47,882 bases of DNA from Thermoplasmata archaeon (GCA_021791335.1 JAJYWS010000058.1:1-47882); one strand, 5' to 3'; counted from the first letter of the stretch, positions 25,576 through 34,260 are shown. The notes: generated by a model from the letters alone, not told the origin. A program made the numbers and translations.

Positions 25576-26532
25576 GTGGAACGCGCCGGTACCATCGACA
25601 AGGTGGGACCTCCGGCCGAGGGTTCGATCACCGTCCGCTGCACCAGTTGTGGATCGACGCATCTCACCCGGGACTACGAGCGCGGGGAGGTGGTCTGCGA
25701 GGAGTGTGGTCTCGTTCTCGAGGAGGCGATGATCGATCAGGGGCCCGAGTGGCGGGCCTTCGACAGCGAGCAGAACGAGAAGCGGGCCCGCACGGGCGCG
25801 CCGAGCTCGCTCACGATCCACGACAAGGGGCTCAGCACCGACATCGGTTGGCGGAACCGGGACACCTTCGGCAAGTCGATCCCCACGCGCAACCGGGCCC
25901 AGCTCTACCGGCTCCGCAAGTGGCAGCGTCGGATCCGGGTCTCGAACGCCACGGAGCGGAACCTGGCCTTCGCGCTCGCCGAGATGGACCGGATCGCCTC
26001 GGCACTCTCGTTGCCCCGCAACGTGCGCGAGACGGCCGCGATGATCTATCGGCGGGCGATCCACCGCAACCTGATCCGGGGCCGGTCGATTGAAGGGGTG
26101 GCGGCGGCCGCGCTCTACGGAAGCTGCCGGCAGTGCAACGTCCCCCGGACGCTCGACGAGATCGCCGGCAAGTCCCGCATCAGCCGCAAGGACATCGGCC
26201 GGACGTACCGGTTCATCGCCCGGGAACTTCGGCTCAACCTGGTGCCGACCCGGCCCCAGGACTACCTGCAGCGGTTCTGCTCCGAACTCAAGCTCAAGGG
26301 GGAGGTCCAGGGCCGGGCCAACGAGATCCTGAAGCAGGCCATGGAGCAGGAACTCACCAGCGGTCGGGGGCCGACCGGTGTCGCGGCCGCGGCGATCTAC
26401 ATTGCGAGCGTCCAGGCCGGGGAGCGACGGACCCAGCGCGAGGTGGCCGACGTCGCTGGGATTACCGAGGTCACCATCCGCAACCGCTACAAGGAACTCA
26501 CCGACCGGCTCGAACTTCACCTCCAGATCTGA
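25576..26532 (+). CDS. tfb: Transcription initiation factor B (TFB)
   Basis: The 318-residue archaeal TFIIB homologue bridges TBP-TATA and RNA polymerase and reads BRE. The N-terminal zinc ribbon has Cys 22, 25, 41 and 44. The B-reader region has [18 protein letters not shown], and two cyclin repeats follow ([24 protein letters not shown] in the first; [23 protein letters not shown] in the second). GTG 25576 has a strong Shine-Dalgarno AGGAGGA 7-13 nt upstream, so unlike many genes here it is translated from within the gar1 message. Confidence 0.97.
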   Translation: MERAGTIDKVGPPAEGSITVRCTSCGSTHLTRDYERGEVVCEECGLVLEEAMIDQGPEWRAFDSEQNEKRARTGAPSSLTIHDKGLSTDIGWRNRDTFGKSIPTRNRAQLYRLRKWQRRIRVSNATERNLAFALAEMDRIASALSLPRNVRETAAMIYRRAIHRNLIRGRSIEGVAAAALYGSCRQCNVPRTLDEIAGKSRISRKDIGRTYRFIARELRLNLVPTRPQDYLQRFCSELKLKGEVQGRANEILKQAMEQELTSGRGPTGVAAAAIYIASVQAGERRTQREVADVAGITEVTIRNRYKELTDRLELHLQI

Positions 26533-26549
26533 GGCCCAGGCCGCCCACG

Positions 26550-27212
26550 ATGCCGGCGACCCCCATCTTCCGGCCGCCGATCGCCTTGGGGGTCTTGGTC
26601 TCCGGGGAAGGCCGGACCCTGGAGGGGATCGCCAGCGCGATCGATGAGGGGCGGCTCGCCGCACGGATCGCCCTCGTGGTGAGCGACCGGTCGAAGGCCC
26701 CGGCCGTGGACCGGGCCCGGAACCACGGCTGGCCGGTCGAGGTGATCGCCCCCGGGGGACTCGATCGGGAGGCGTGGAGCGCGGCGCTCACCCGACGCCT
26801 CGAGGCGGCCGGGGTTGAGCTCGTGGTCCTGGCGGGATTCCTCCGGATCCTGCCGGCCGCCTGGGTCCGTCGGTGGGCCGGCCGGGCGATCAACCTCCAC
26901 CCCTCACTGCTGCCGGCCTACGGCGGGCCCGGGTTCTACGGGCTCAAGGTCCAGGAGGCGGTCATCGCCGACGGCCTCACGGAAACGGGCGCCACGGTCC
27001 ACTGGGTCACCGGTGATCTGGACCGGGGCCCGATCCTGGGACAGCGTCGGATCCCCGTCCGGCCGGGGGAAACCCCTTCGGGACTAGCCGATCGGCTCCG
27101 GCCGGTGGAGATCGCGCTCCTCGTCGATGTGCTGAACGATCTGGCCTTCGGCCGGCTCAGGTCCCCGGAGGCCGGGCCTCCGCCCGGCGAGGCCGGACCC
27201 CGAGCTGTGTGA
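26550..27212 (+). CDS. purN: Phosphoribosylglycinamide formyltransferase PurN
   Basis: The 220-residue enzyme transfers a formyl group from 10-formyl-THF to GAR in purine synthesis. It has the N-terminal phosphate loop variant SGEGRTLEGI (usually SGxGSNLQ), the catalytic INLHPSLLPAYGG with the conserved Asn and His, and the later GATVHWVTGDLDRGPI containing the catalytic Asp. The last ~20 residues are Gly/Pro-rich. It starts 17 nt after tfb and converges with the ParB-fold gene, overlapping it by 56 nt. Confidence 0.92.
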   Translation: MPATPIFRPPIALGVLVSGEGRTLEGIASAIDEGRLAARIALVVSDRSKAPAVDRARNHGWPVEVIAPGGLDREAWSAALTRRLEAAGVELVVLAGFLRILPAAWVRRWAGRAINLHPSLLPAYGGPGFYGLKVQEAVIADGLTETGATVHWVTGDLDRGPILGQRRIPVRPGETPSGLADRLRPVEIALLVDVLNDLAFGRLRSPEAGPPPGEAGPRAV

Positions 27213-27591
27213 GGGGCGTGGGCCGGGCGGGCAGATCGGCCGCGATGGTGTGCCGGGTCGTCTGGATCGAGAACAGGTGGCCGGCCCGGGCGCGCGCCAC
27301 GACCTCCGCCTTCGTGATCGGCGGACCGGGGCTCCACCGGTCGAGCCGGACTTCCGGGGCATCGTACTCCAGGACCCAGGCGGGCACCCGCTCGGCCCCC
27401 AGCTGGAGGAGGGCGGCGTACCGGTGGTGGCCGTTCAGGATGACCGCGCTGCCGCGCGCGACCCAGATCGGCTCCTGCACCACCCCCGCCTCGGCGATCG
27501 CCCGGGCGAGCTCCGCCACATGGACCGGATCGGTCTCCTCATGGATCCGGAGCCGCTCCACCGCCACCAGTTCAAAGATCGGCTCGATCAT
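27157..27591 (-). CDS. ParB/sulfiredoxin-fold protein, last gene of the hcr operon
   Basis: The 144-residue protein has a ParB-like nuclease domain: LRIHEETDPVHVAELARAIAEAGVVQEPIWVARGSAVILNGHHRYAAL spread over residues ~14-60, including the GHHR motif. This fold covers ParB CTPases, sulfiredoxin and the ADP/ATP-dependent free-serine kinases of archaea and bacteria (SerK/SbnI). The single-domain, ILNGHHR form most resembles the kinase-like group. ATG 27591 directly abuts the TAG of hcrB, so translation is coupled. No DNA-binding domain follows. A role in the molybdoenzyme system is inference from position only. Confidence 0.8.
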   Translation of the reverse strand: MIEPIFELVAVERLRIHEETDPVHVAELARAIAEAGVVQEPIWVARGSAVILNGHHRYAALLQLGAERVPAWVLEYDAPEVRLDRWSPGPPITKAEVVARARAGHLFSIQTTRHTIAADLPARPTPLTQLGVRPRRAEARPPGT

Positions 27592-28572
27592 CTAGTCCAC
27601 CCGCCGGCGCATCCGGTCGATGGCCCGGCGGACGTAGACCCCCGCCATCCGCTTGCGGTAGTCGGGCGCGAGCGAGGTGTTCCGGACCGGCCGGACGGCC
27701 GCCGACACCGCCGTCGCCAACTGCCGCAGGCGCTCCTCCGACCACCGCTCACCGGCGAGCGGAGCGGTAAGCTCATCGAACCGGCGCGGGTAGCTCTCGA
27801 GCCCGCCCACCGCCAGCCGGAGGTCGTCCCACCGGTCGCCGTCGATCCGGGCCGCCACGGCGACCCCGAGCTCGGGAAAGTCGAAGGATGGCCGAATCCG
27901 GAGCTTGAGGTAGCTCGCCCGGTACTGCCGGGCCGTCGGCGGGAGATGCACGGCGACCAGGAGTTCGCCCGGGGCCCAGGCGAGCCGCCGGATCCCGTCG
28001 CCGTCCCGATCGTAGAGGTCGCTCAGCGGGATCCGTCGGACCCCCGAAGGGCCGGCGATCTCCACCTCGGCGTCCAGCACCATCAGCGCCGGGGCCAGGT
28101 CCCCGGAGAAGGTGGCGTAGCAGCGTTCCTTCTGGGGCACCACATGGCACCGATCCCCGTCGGCCTTGAGGCAGTAGCCGAGGCTCTGCCGCCAGAAGTG
28201 GCTCTGGTTGAAGAAGAAGCACCGGGTCTCGACCAACAGGTTGCCGCCGACCGTCGCGGTGGCCCGCACCAGCGGCGTCGCGACCTCCGCGACCGCATCG
28301 GCGACCCCCGGGTACGCCGAGGCGAGCCCCGGAAACCGCTCGAGCGCCCCCAGCGTGGCCGTCGCCCCGAACCGGTCGAGCGACAGTCCACCGAGCTCGG
28401 GCACCCGGTCGAGGGCGATCAGGTGGGGCTTCAGGTTGAGATGCATCTTGTAGTTGGGCAAAAGGTCGGTCCCCCCCGCAAGATAGTCGGCCTGGCCCGC
28501 CCAGGTCCGGGCCAGCGAGACCGTCTCCGCCAGGCTCTCGGGCCGGTGCAGTTCGAACGCGTCGAGATGCAT
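27592..28572 (-). CDS. hcrB: 4-hydroxybenzoyl-CoA reductase-type beta subunit (FAD and 4Fe-4S)
   Basis: The 326-residue FAD-binding subunit of the xanthine-oxidase family has the FAD motifs YLAGGTDLLPNYK and TVGGNLLVETRC. It carries the insertion unique to 4-hydroxybenzoyl-CoA reductases, with four Cys at 118, 134, 142 and 151 (spacing 16-8-9), matching the ligands of the extra [4Fe-4S] cluster described for Thauera HcrB. That insertion is the main reason for choosing this enzyme over xanthine or CO dehydrogenase. It starts 2 nt after hcrA and runs straight into the ParB-fold gene. Confidence 0.88.
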   Translation of the reverse strand: MHLDAFELHRPESLAETVSLARTWAGQADYLAGGTDLLPNYKMHLNLKPHLIALDRVPELGGLSLDRFGATATLGALERFPGLASAYPGVADAVAEVATPLVRATATVGGNLLVETRCFFFNQSHFWRQSLGYCLKADGDRCHVVPQKERCYATFSGDLAPALMVLDAEVEIAGPSGVRRIPLSDLYDRDGDGIRRLAWAPGELLVAVHLPPTARQYRASYLKLRIRPSFDFPELGVAVAARIDGDRWDDLRLAVGGLESYPRRFDELTAPLAGERWSEERLRQLATAVSAAVRPVRNTSLAPDYRKRMAGVYVRRAIDRMRRRVD

Positions 28573-28574
28573 CG

Positions 28575-30905
28575 CTACTCCCCCTTCCACGGCCGTCCGG
28601 CCGACCGTCGGACATCGATTCCCTTGAGGAGACGGTCCGGGGTGATCGGGACGGCATGGCATCGGACCCCGACGGCGTCGTACAGGGCGTTCGCGACCGC
28701 GGGGAGGATCGCCACCAGCGGGCCCTCGCCGGCCTCCTTGGCCCCGAAGGGGCCTTCGGGGTCGTCTTCGCCGACGAGGAGGACCTCGATCTCGGGCATC
28801 TGGCCCGGCATCGGAATCTTGTAGTCGAGCAGCGACGGGTTCATCAGCCGACTGCCCCGGTACTCCATCGACTCCCCCATCAGCTGGCCGAGACCCATGT
28901 GGATCGATCCCTCGATCTGGCCCTCGACCGCCAGCCGGTTCAAGGGTCGGCCGCAATCGAAGGCCGCCCAGACGTGCGTGGGCCGGTAGACCCCGGTCTC
29001 GGGGTCGACGTCGACCTCCGCGACATACGCGGCGAAGGAGTAGGCCGGGGCGGTCCCCGCCCGGGCGCCCTTGAAGGTGCCCCCCATCGGGGGGGAGCTG
29101 TAGGCGCCGGAACTCTGGAGGGCGCCTCCGGCCTCCATCGCCCGGTTGAGCGCCCCCATGAAATCGACGCCCACTTCGGGGCGGTGCCGGACCTGGATCC
29201 GCTCGTGGACCACCTCCAGCTGCTCGGCCGGATACCCCAGGAGGGCCGCCGCGGCCTCGACCAGCTGACGGCGCATCCCCTCCGCGGCCCGCCGGGCGGC
29301 GTTGCCCATCATGAAGGTCACGCGGCTCGAGTAGCTGCCGAGATCGATCGGGCTCACGTCGGAATCGACCCGCTGGACGTGGACCCGCTCGAGATCGACC
29401 CCGAGGACTTCGGCGACGATCGCGGCCATCAGGGTGTTTGACCCCTGGCCGATGTCGGCCTGCATGCAGTGGACCGCGATCCCACCGTCCATGTCCGCCT
29501 TGAGGTGGACCGTGCACTGGGGCATCTTGGGCGTGAAGTGGATCGGGCTGTTCGAACCCGAGATGTAGAACCCGCAGCCGAGCCCGATGCCCCGGCCGTA
29601 CGGCAGCCGGCGGAACTTGGAGGCCCAGCCGCTCCGCTCCCGCACCGCCCGGAGGCAGGCCCTGAAGGAGGTCGACGTGATCCGGAACTGGTTCACGGTC
29701 GTGCTGTGGGGGGGCAGGGCGTTGCGCTCCCTCAGATCGAAGGGGTCGATCGAGAGCTGCTCCGCGAGTTCGTCGAGCCCGACCTCGACCGCATAGCGGA
29801 TGTTGGTGCCCCCGTGGGCCCGCATCGCTCCGGAAGGGGGCTTGTTCGTGTAGACCCGCCGGCCCCGGTACCGGAAGTTCGGCACCCGGTAGGGGCCCAT
29901 CGCCAGCACGCCGTTGTAGTAGGTCGTGACCGTGCCGAAGGAGCTCCAGGCTCCCCCCTCGATGATGGTGTCGATGTCGTAGGCCAAGAGGGTCCCGTCG
30001 GCCTCGGCCGCGATCCGCACGTCGTTCTGGGTCGGGTGCCGGCCGTGGTTGGTGTAGAACACCTCCTCCCGATCGAACAGCATCTTGACCGGCCGACCGG
30101 TCGCGAGCGAAAGCGCCGCGCAGGCCAGTTCGTGGGGCAGGGGATCGGATTTGCCCCCGAAGCCGCCCCCGACCTCGGGCTTGATGACCCGGATCCGGTG
30201 CATCGGGATCCCCAGCACCTCATGCAGGGTCCGGTGGAGGTAGTGCGGCACCTGCGTCGCGCTCCAGACGGTGAGCCGTCCGTCCGGGGTCGCCTCCGCG
30301 ATCGTGACCAGGGGCTCGGTGAAGGCATGCGTGACGCCGGCGAACTGGCCCCGGACGCGGACCGTGGCGCCGGCCCGGGCAAACGCCGCGTCCACGTCGC
30401 CGAAATGCTGCAGCACCTGCTTCTGGATGTTGCTGCCCAGCAGGCCGCGCTCATGGATCGGCTCCGGCACCCGGGTGAGGCCGGTCCGCGGGTCGGAGAA
30501 CTCCGGGAGGGGCTCGACATCGATCCGGATCATGGCGAGGGCCCGTTCGGCGGTGGGTTCGTCGACCGCGGCGACCGCGGCGATCATGTCGCCGATGTAG
30601 CGGACCTTCCCGACCGCCAGCATCGTCTCATCGTGGGTGATCGGAAGCACGCCGAAAGGGGTCGGATAGGCCTCACCGGTGAGCACGGCGGCGACACCCG
30701 GAAGGCTCCGGGCCTCGGTCGTGTCGATGGAGCGGATCCGCGCATGGGCCCAGGGGCTGCGCAGCACCCGGCCGACGAGGGTCCCCGAGCGGTGGATGTC
30801 GTCGGTGTACTCCGCCCGACCGGTCACCTTGAGCGGGCCCTCGACGTACGGGATGCGGCCCCCGAGGAGCCGATACGGGGAGCCCGAGGCCGTCGCGGGG
30901 CTCAC
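28575..30905 (-). CDS. hcrA: 4-hydroxybenzoyl-CoA reductase-type alpha subunit (molybdopterin)
   Basis: The 776-residue catalytic subunit binds molybdopterin cytosine dinucleotide. It shows VTGRAEYTDDI, GGGFGGKSD, AMRAHGGTN, QADIGQGSNT and the C-terminal GPFGAKEAGEGP containing the catalytic Glu. In 4-hydroxybenzoyl-CoA reductase the enzyme removes the para hydroxyl of 4-hydroxybenzoyl-CoA to give benzoyl-CoA with reduced ferredoxin. GTG 30905 overlaps the TGA of hcrC (GTGA). The longer frame upstream is a shadow of hcrC. Another aromatic or aldehyde substrate cannot be excluded. Confidence 0.88.
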   Translation of the reverse strand: MSPATASGSPYRLLGGRIPYVEGPLKVTGRAEYTDDIHRSGTLVGRVLRSPWAHARIRSIDTTEARSLPGVAAVLTGEAYPTPFGVLPITHDETMLAVGKVRYIGDMIAAVAAVDEPTAERALAMIRIDVEPLPEFSDPRTGLTRVPEPIHERGLLGSNIQKQVLQHFGDVDAAFARAGATVRVRGQFAGVTHAFTEPLVTIAEATPDGRLTVWSATQVPHYLHRTLHEVLGIPMHRIRVIKPEVGGGFGGKSDPLPHELACAALSLATGRPVKMLFDREEVFYTNHGRHPTQNDVRIAAEADGTLLAYDIDTIIEGGAWSSFGTVTTYYNGVLAMGPYRVPNFRYRGRRVYTNKPPSGAMRAHGGTNIRYAVEVGLDELAEQLSIDPFDLRERNALPPHSTTVNQFRITSTSFRACLRAVRERSGWASKFRRLPYGRGIGLGCGFYISGSNSPIHFTPKMPQCTVHLKADMDGGIAVHCMQADIGQGSNTLMAAIVAEVLGVDLERVHVQRVDSDVSPIDLGSYSSRVTFMMGNAARRAAEGMRRQLVEAAAALLGYPAEQLEVVHERIQVRHRPEVGVDFMGALNRAMEAGGALQSSGAYSSPPMGGTFKGARAGTAPAYSFAAYVAEVDVDPETGVYRPTHVWAAFDCGRPLNRLAVEGQIEGSIHMGLGQLMGESMEYRGSRLMNPSLLDYKIPMPGQMPEIEVLLVGEDDPEGPFGAKEAGEGPLVAILPAVANALYDAVGVRCHAVPITPDRLLKGIDVRRSAGRPWKGE

Positions 30906-31378
30906 GGCGCCGCCTCCGCTGCCCGCTCGATCGCCTGAACGATCTTGGTGTATCCGGTGCATCGGCAGAGGTTGCCCGAGATCGCCCGGACGATCGTCTC
31001 CCGATCGGGATGGGGGTGCTCCCGAAGCAGCGCGACCGCGGTCAGGACGAACCCCGGCGTGCAGAAACCGCACTGGGTGGCGCCGCATTCGACAAACGCG
31101 GACTGGACCGGATGCAGTCGCCCGGGCTCCCCGATCCCCTCGATCGTCGTCACCGACTTGCCGTCCGCCCGCAGGGCGAGGGTGAGGCAACTCAGGACCG
31201 GGACCCCGTCGAGCAGGACCGTGCAGCAGCCGCAGGTGCCGAGGTCGCATCCGCGCTTGGTCCCGGTCAGACGGATCTCATCCCGGATCAGGTCCAGCAG
31301 AATCCGCTCGGGGGGGACCGCCCGTTCCACGGGGAGCCCGTTCAGCCAAAAGCGCACGGGGATTGTTCGTGAACTCAT
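30902..31378 (-). CDS. hcrC: 4-hydroxybenzoyl-CoA reductase-type gamma subunit (2 x 2Fe-2S)
   Basis: The 158-residue electron-transfer subunit has a plant-type [2Fe-2S] site, Cys 44, 49, 52 and 64 (GCDLGTCGCC motif), and the second helical [2Fe-2S] site, Cys 103, 106, 138 and 140 (CGFC ... CRC). This is the standard layout of the small subunit of molybdenum hydroxylases. ATG 31378 overlaps the stop of xdhC (ATGA). Confidence 0.93.
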   Translation of the reverse strand: MSSRTIPVRFWLNGLPVERAVPPERILLDLIRDEIRLTGTKRGCDLGTCGCCTVLLDGVPVLSCLTLALRADGKSVTTIEGIGEPGRLHPVQSAFVECGATQCGFCTPGFVLTAVALLREHPHPDRETIVRAISGNLCRCTGYTKIVQAIERAAEAAP

Positions 31379-32202
31379 CTCGGATCCGTCTCCTGCTGGT
31401 TCTCCGCATGCGCCCGGGTAGGTAAATTCTCGGGGTGAAGATCCCGCACCAGTTCGGCCGCCATGCTGATCGCGATCTCGGCGGGGCTTTCGGCGCCGAT
31501 CGATAGGCCCACGGGGGAGCGGATGCGGCCGAGCCAGTCCGGGGGGATCCCCCGCTCGCGAAGCCCTCGGAGCATCCGCTCCCGCTTGGTTCGGCTCGCG
31601 ATCAGCCCCACGATTCCCGGGAACCGACCGGCCGACACGGCGAGAACCTCGAGGTCCTTCGCCGCGTCATAGCCCAAGACGTAGAGATGGGTGAATTCCG
31701 TCGGCTCGAACCGCTCCCAGAGCTGGTCGGGCGCCACCACCTCCCGGCGGGTCGCGTGGGGAAACCGCGCCTCGGTGGACCACTCGGGGCGGTCGTCCGC
31801 CACGGCGAAGTCCACCTCGAGGGCCGGCAGGAGTTCCGCGAAGGCCCGGGCCACATGGCCTCCGCCCCAGAGGAGGAGGTGAGCGCGGGAGGGGACGTAC
31901 TCCACCGAGATATCCACGGCCCCTCCGCACAGGCTGGGGAGGCCCCCCGGCCGACCCGTTTGGAGCTCAAAATGGTAGAGGTCGCTGCGCCGCTCCTCGA
32001 GCGCTCGCCGGGCGAGATCCTTGACCCGTTCCTCGAGGGCCGCTCCCCCCACGGTCCCGACGACCGTTCCGTCGTTCCGCAGGATCAGCGCCGCGCCGAC
32101 CTTGCCCGGGACGGAGCCCACGGCCCGGACCACGGTCGCCCGCACGAAGGGTTCGTGCCGGTCGAGGAGGCGGAGGGCCTCGCGGGTCAGGGTGCGGTTC
32201 AC
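31375..32202 (-). CDS. xdhC: XdhC/CoxI-family molybdenum cofactor insertion protein
   Basis: The 275-residue protein has the N-terminal XdhC_CoxI domain (VRATVVRAVGSVPGKVGAALIL ... GTVGGAALE) and a C-terminal Rossmann-type domain (HLLLWGGGHVARAFAELLP, then GLIASRTKRERML and GLSIGAESPAEIAISMAAEL). These proteins sulfurate or insert the Mo cofactor into the molybdoenzyme encoded nearby. GTG 32202 overlaps the TGA of the mocA-like gene upstream, and its own stop overlaps hcrC. Confidence 0.93.
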   Translation of the reverse strand: MNRTLTREALRLLDRHEPFVRATVVRAVGSVPGKVGAALILRNDGTVVGTVGGAALEERVKDLARRALEERRSDLYHFELQTGRPGGLPSLCGGAVDISVEYVPSRAHLLLWGGGHVARAFAELLPALEVDFAVADDRPEWSTEARFPHATRREVVAPDQLWERFEPTEFTHLYVLGYDAAKDLEVLAVSAGRFPGIVGLIASRTKRERMLRGLRERGIPPDWLGRIRSPVGLSIGAESPAEIAISMAAELVRDLHPENLPTRAHAENQQETDPR

Positions 32203-32828
32203 CAGTCTTCCCCCCGGGCCGAACCCGCCTCCCGAAACCTTCGATAGGCCTCGGGGGTGTCGACGTTGGCCACGACACCGGGATCATCGACCGGAAGCCG
32301 GCACAACTCGTCCGGAGGCTCGGGTCGGGCCTCGCGCAAGGACGCCTCGACGGGCAGAGCCCGGATTTGGGGCAGGGCGTTCGCCGCAATCACGACCGGA
32401 TGGCCGGATCGGCCCTCGAACTCCGGCACCCACCAGCTGGGCCGCCCCCGGGCCCCCCGCGCCGCGAGGAGAGCGGACACCGTCTCCGGCCGGACCAAGG
32501 GATGGTCGACCGGCCAGAGGAGCAGGTCGAGTCCGCCCGGCACCGTGGCCAGACCGGCTTGAATCGAGCCGGTGCGGGCCTGAGGGTGATCGGGGACGTG
32601 GACGATCCGGACCGGGAGGCCGACCACGGCCGACTCGGCCGACTCCTGGCCGGGGCCGAGGACGGCCACGATCGGGTCGCAACCGGCCCGGAGCGCCACC
32701 TCAGCCATGTAGCCGAGGGCCGGTCGGCCTCGGACGGGGAGGAGCGACTTCGGCGCTCCGCCCCACCGCCGCGAACCCCCGCCGCTCAACAGAAGGGCGG
32801 CACATCGGCTTCCCATCCCCACGCCCAT
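32199..32828 (-). CDS. MocA/MobA-like molybdenum cofactor nucleotidyltransferase
   Basis: The 209-residue nucleotidyltransferase has the signature LLLSGGGSRRWGGAPKSLLPV (residues ~10-30) and LLLWPVDHPLVRPETV, in which the acidic residue binds Mg. Homologues add CMP (MocA) to molybdopterin; a CMP form is expected because the enzyme downstream belongs to the MCD-using family. ATG 32828 is chosen for its adjacent GGAGGGGAGG ribosome site and the TATA element ~42-50 nt upstream. It is the first gene of the operon mocA-xdhC-hcrC-hcrA-hcrB-parB-fold. Confidence 0.88.
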   Translation of the reverse strand: MGVGMGSRCAALLLSGGGSRRWGGAPKSLLPVRGRPALGYMAEVALRAGCDPIVAVLGPGQESAESAVVGLPVRIVHVPDHPQARTGSIQAGLATVPGGLDLLLWPVDHPLVRPETVSALLAARGARGRPSWWVPEFEGRSGHPVVIAANALPQIRALPVEASLREARPEPPDELCRLPVDDPGVVANVDTPEAYRRFREAGSARGEDW

Positions 32829-32868
32829 GTCCCTCCCCTCCGAAGGAGGACGAACCATGCGCCCCCCG

Positions 32869-32878
32869 AATTTAAATA
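32869..32878. promoter_or_regulatory. Near-palindromic TATA box shared by mocA operon and rps19e
   Basis: AATTTAAATA holds the palindrome TTTAAA and lies alone between two divergent genes. It is 28-37 nt from ATG 32906 (plus) and would place the minus-strand transcript start near 32845, ahead of the mocA ribosome site. Confidence 0.6.
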
Positions 32879-32905
32879 CCCCGGTCTCGTGGGCGCCGCG
32901 CGTCC

Positions 32906-33361
32906 ATGAGTCACCCCAACGATGTGCCCCCGGGCCTCCTGCTGCCCCGACTCGCCAGTGAGCTCAAGAACCGTCCCGAGATCCGGCCCCCCGACTGGGC
33001 GTTGTTTGCCAAGACCGGGGTGCACCGGGAGCGGGCTCCCACCGACCCCGACTGGTGGTTCCTGCGCAGCGCTTCGGTGCTCCGGAAGGTCTATGTCCGG
33101 GGCCATATCGGCACGACCCGGCTGAGCGCGGAGTACGGGGGCCGCCGGGATCGCGGGAGCGCTCCGTATCATGCCCGGACCGGTTCCCGGTCGATCACCC
33201 GGGAGATCCTCCAGCAGCTCGAAGCCTCCGGTCTGGTGCAGCCGTACAAGAACGAGGGCCGCCGCATCAGTTCGGAGGGTCAAAAACTCCTGGACACGAC
33301 GGCCCGGCAAATCCTCGTCGAGCTGACCAAGGCTCGCCCCGAATTGGCCAAGTACCTCTGA
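32906..33361 (+). CDS. rps19e: Ribosomal protein eS19
   Basis: The 151-residue small-subunit protein is found in archaea and eukaryotes. Recognisable eS19 features are DWALFAKTGVHRERAP, WWFLRSASVLRKVYVRG, GTTRLSAEYGGRRDRG and SRSITREILQQLEASGLV. It is the first gene of a translation operon with PDCD5, eL39, eL31 and aIF6, and is leaderless from the shared TATA box. Confidence 0.97.
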   Translation: MSHPNDVPPGLLLPRLASELKNRPEIRPPDWALFAKTGVHRERAPTDPDWWFLRSASVLRKVYVRGHIGTTRLSAEYGGRRDRGSAPYHARTGSRSITREILQQLEASGLVQPYKNEGRRISSEGQKLLDTTARQILVELTKARPELAKYL

Positions 33362-33397
33362 GGCGATGGTACAGGCAGGCCACGGCGGAGGCGAAGG

Positions 33398-33760
33398 ATG
33401 GCGGCCGGAGACGAGGCAGAACTCAACGAACTGAGACGCCGGCGCGTGCGAGAGCTGCAGGAGATGCAGTACGCCGCCGGGGGGGGCCCAGCGGGAGCCT
33501 ACGCGGCCCAGCAGGCGGAAGCCGATCGCCGGGAGGCCGAGCGTTCGGAGGCCCTGAGGCGGATCCTGACCCCGGAGGCCCGGGAGCGGCTCGGGCGGAT
33601 CCGACTCGCCAAGCCCGAGGTGGCGCAATCGGTCGAACAGCAGCTCCTCGCCTTGGCGGCGTCCGGGCGGCTCGCCCGGGCGGTGGACGACACGATGCTG
33701 CGATCGTTGCTCGAACGGATCATGCCCGAGAAGCGGGAGATCCGGATCACGCGAAAGTAA
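33398..33760 (+). CDS. PDCD5/TFAR19-family DNA-binding protein
   Basis: The 120-residue helical protein belongs to the archaeal/eukaryal PDCD5 family: ELNELRRRRVRELQEMQ at the start, RILTPEARERLGRIRLAKPEVAQSVEQQLL in the core and a basic tail EKREIRITRK. Archaeal members bind nucleic acid; the role is unsettled. It sits between rps19e and rpl39e, the usual archaeal order. Confidence 0.93.
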   Translation: MAAGDEAELNELRRRRVRELQEMQYAAGGGPAGAYAAQQAEADRREAERSEALRRILTPEARERLGRIRLAKPEVAQSVEQQLLALAASGRLARAVDDTMLRSLLERIMPEKREIRITRK

Positions 33761-33775
33761 GGAAGGGGAACTCGT

Positions 33776-33934
33776 ATGGCAAACCGGAGAAAGTCGCTGG
33801 CCCGAAAGATCCGTCTATTCCGCGCGGTGAAGACCAACCGACGGGTGCCGGCCTGGGTGATGCAGCGGACCAACCGCGCCGTCACCCGCCACCCCAAACG
33901 TCATAGCTGGAAGCGGGGCCACCTCCACCTGTAG
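33776..33934 (+). CDS. rpl39e: Ribosomal protein eL39
   Basis: This 52-residue, very basic protein lines the exit tunnel of the large subunit. [19 protein letters not shown] and the ending [15 protein letters not shown] match eL39. A GGAAGGGGAA ribosome site lies upstream of ATG 33776. Confidence 0.95.
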   Translation: MANRRKSLARKIRLFRAVKTNRRVPAWVMQRTNRAVTRHPKRHSWKRGHLHL

Positions 33935-33946
33935 AGCGAGGCAACC

Positions 33947-34237
33947 ATGGCAGACACCACCGGCCACACCGAGGAACTCGAGCGTGAGTACGTGATTCCG
34001 CTGCGGCGCAGCCAGTTCGCACCGTCCCGACGCCGGCGGGCCGGCCACGCACTCGACACGGTGCGTCGGTTCGTTGCTCGGCACATGAAGGGGCGGGTCG
34101 AGGACGTCTGGATCGACCCCCGGCTCAACGAGTCGATCTGGGAGCACGGCATCCAGCACATTCCCTCCCAGGTTCGGGTCAAGGTCATCCGGTTCGAGGA
34201 CGGTCTCATCGAGGTCGACCTCATGGACCGGGCGTAA
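33947..34237 (+). CDS. rpl31e: Ribosomal protein eL31
   Basis: The 96-residue large-subunit protein has REYVIPLRR, RRRAGHALDTVRRFVARHMK and VWIDPRLNESIWEHGIQHIP, all typical eL31 segments. It starts 12 nt after eL39 and precedes aIF6. Confidence 0.96.
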   Translation: MADTTGHTEELEREYVIPLRRSQFAPSRRRRAGHALDTVRRFVARHMKGRVEDVWIDPRLNESIWEHGIQHIPSQVRVKVIRFEDGLIEVDLMDRA

Positions 34238-34260
34238 CCGGCGCCGGAGGTTCGGGAGGC

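Noticed and set aside
27592-30905. CO dehydrogenase or xanthine dehydrogenase
   Set aside because: The FAD subunit carries the four-Cys insertion specific to 4-hydroxybenzoyl-CoA reductases, and I saw no CO-dehydrogenase-type active-site loop in the large subunit.
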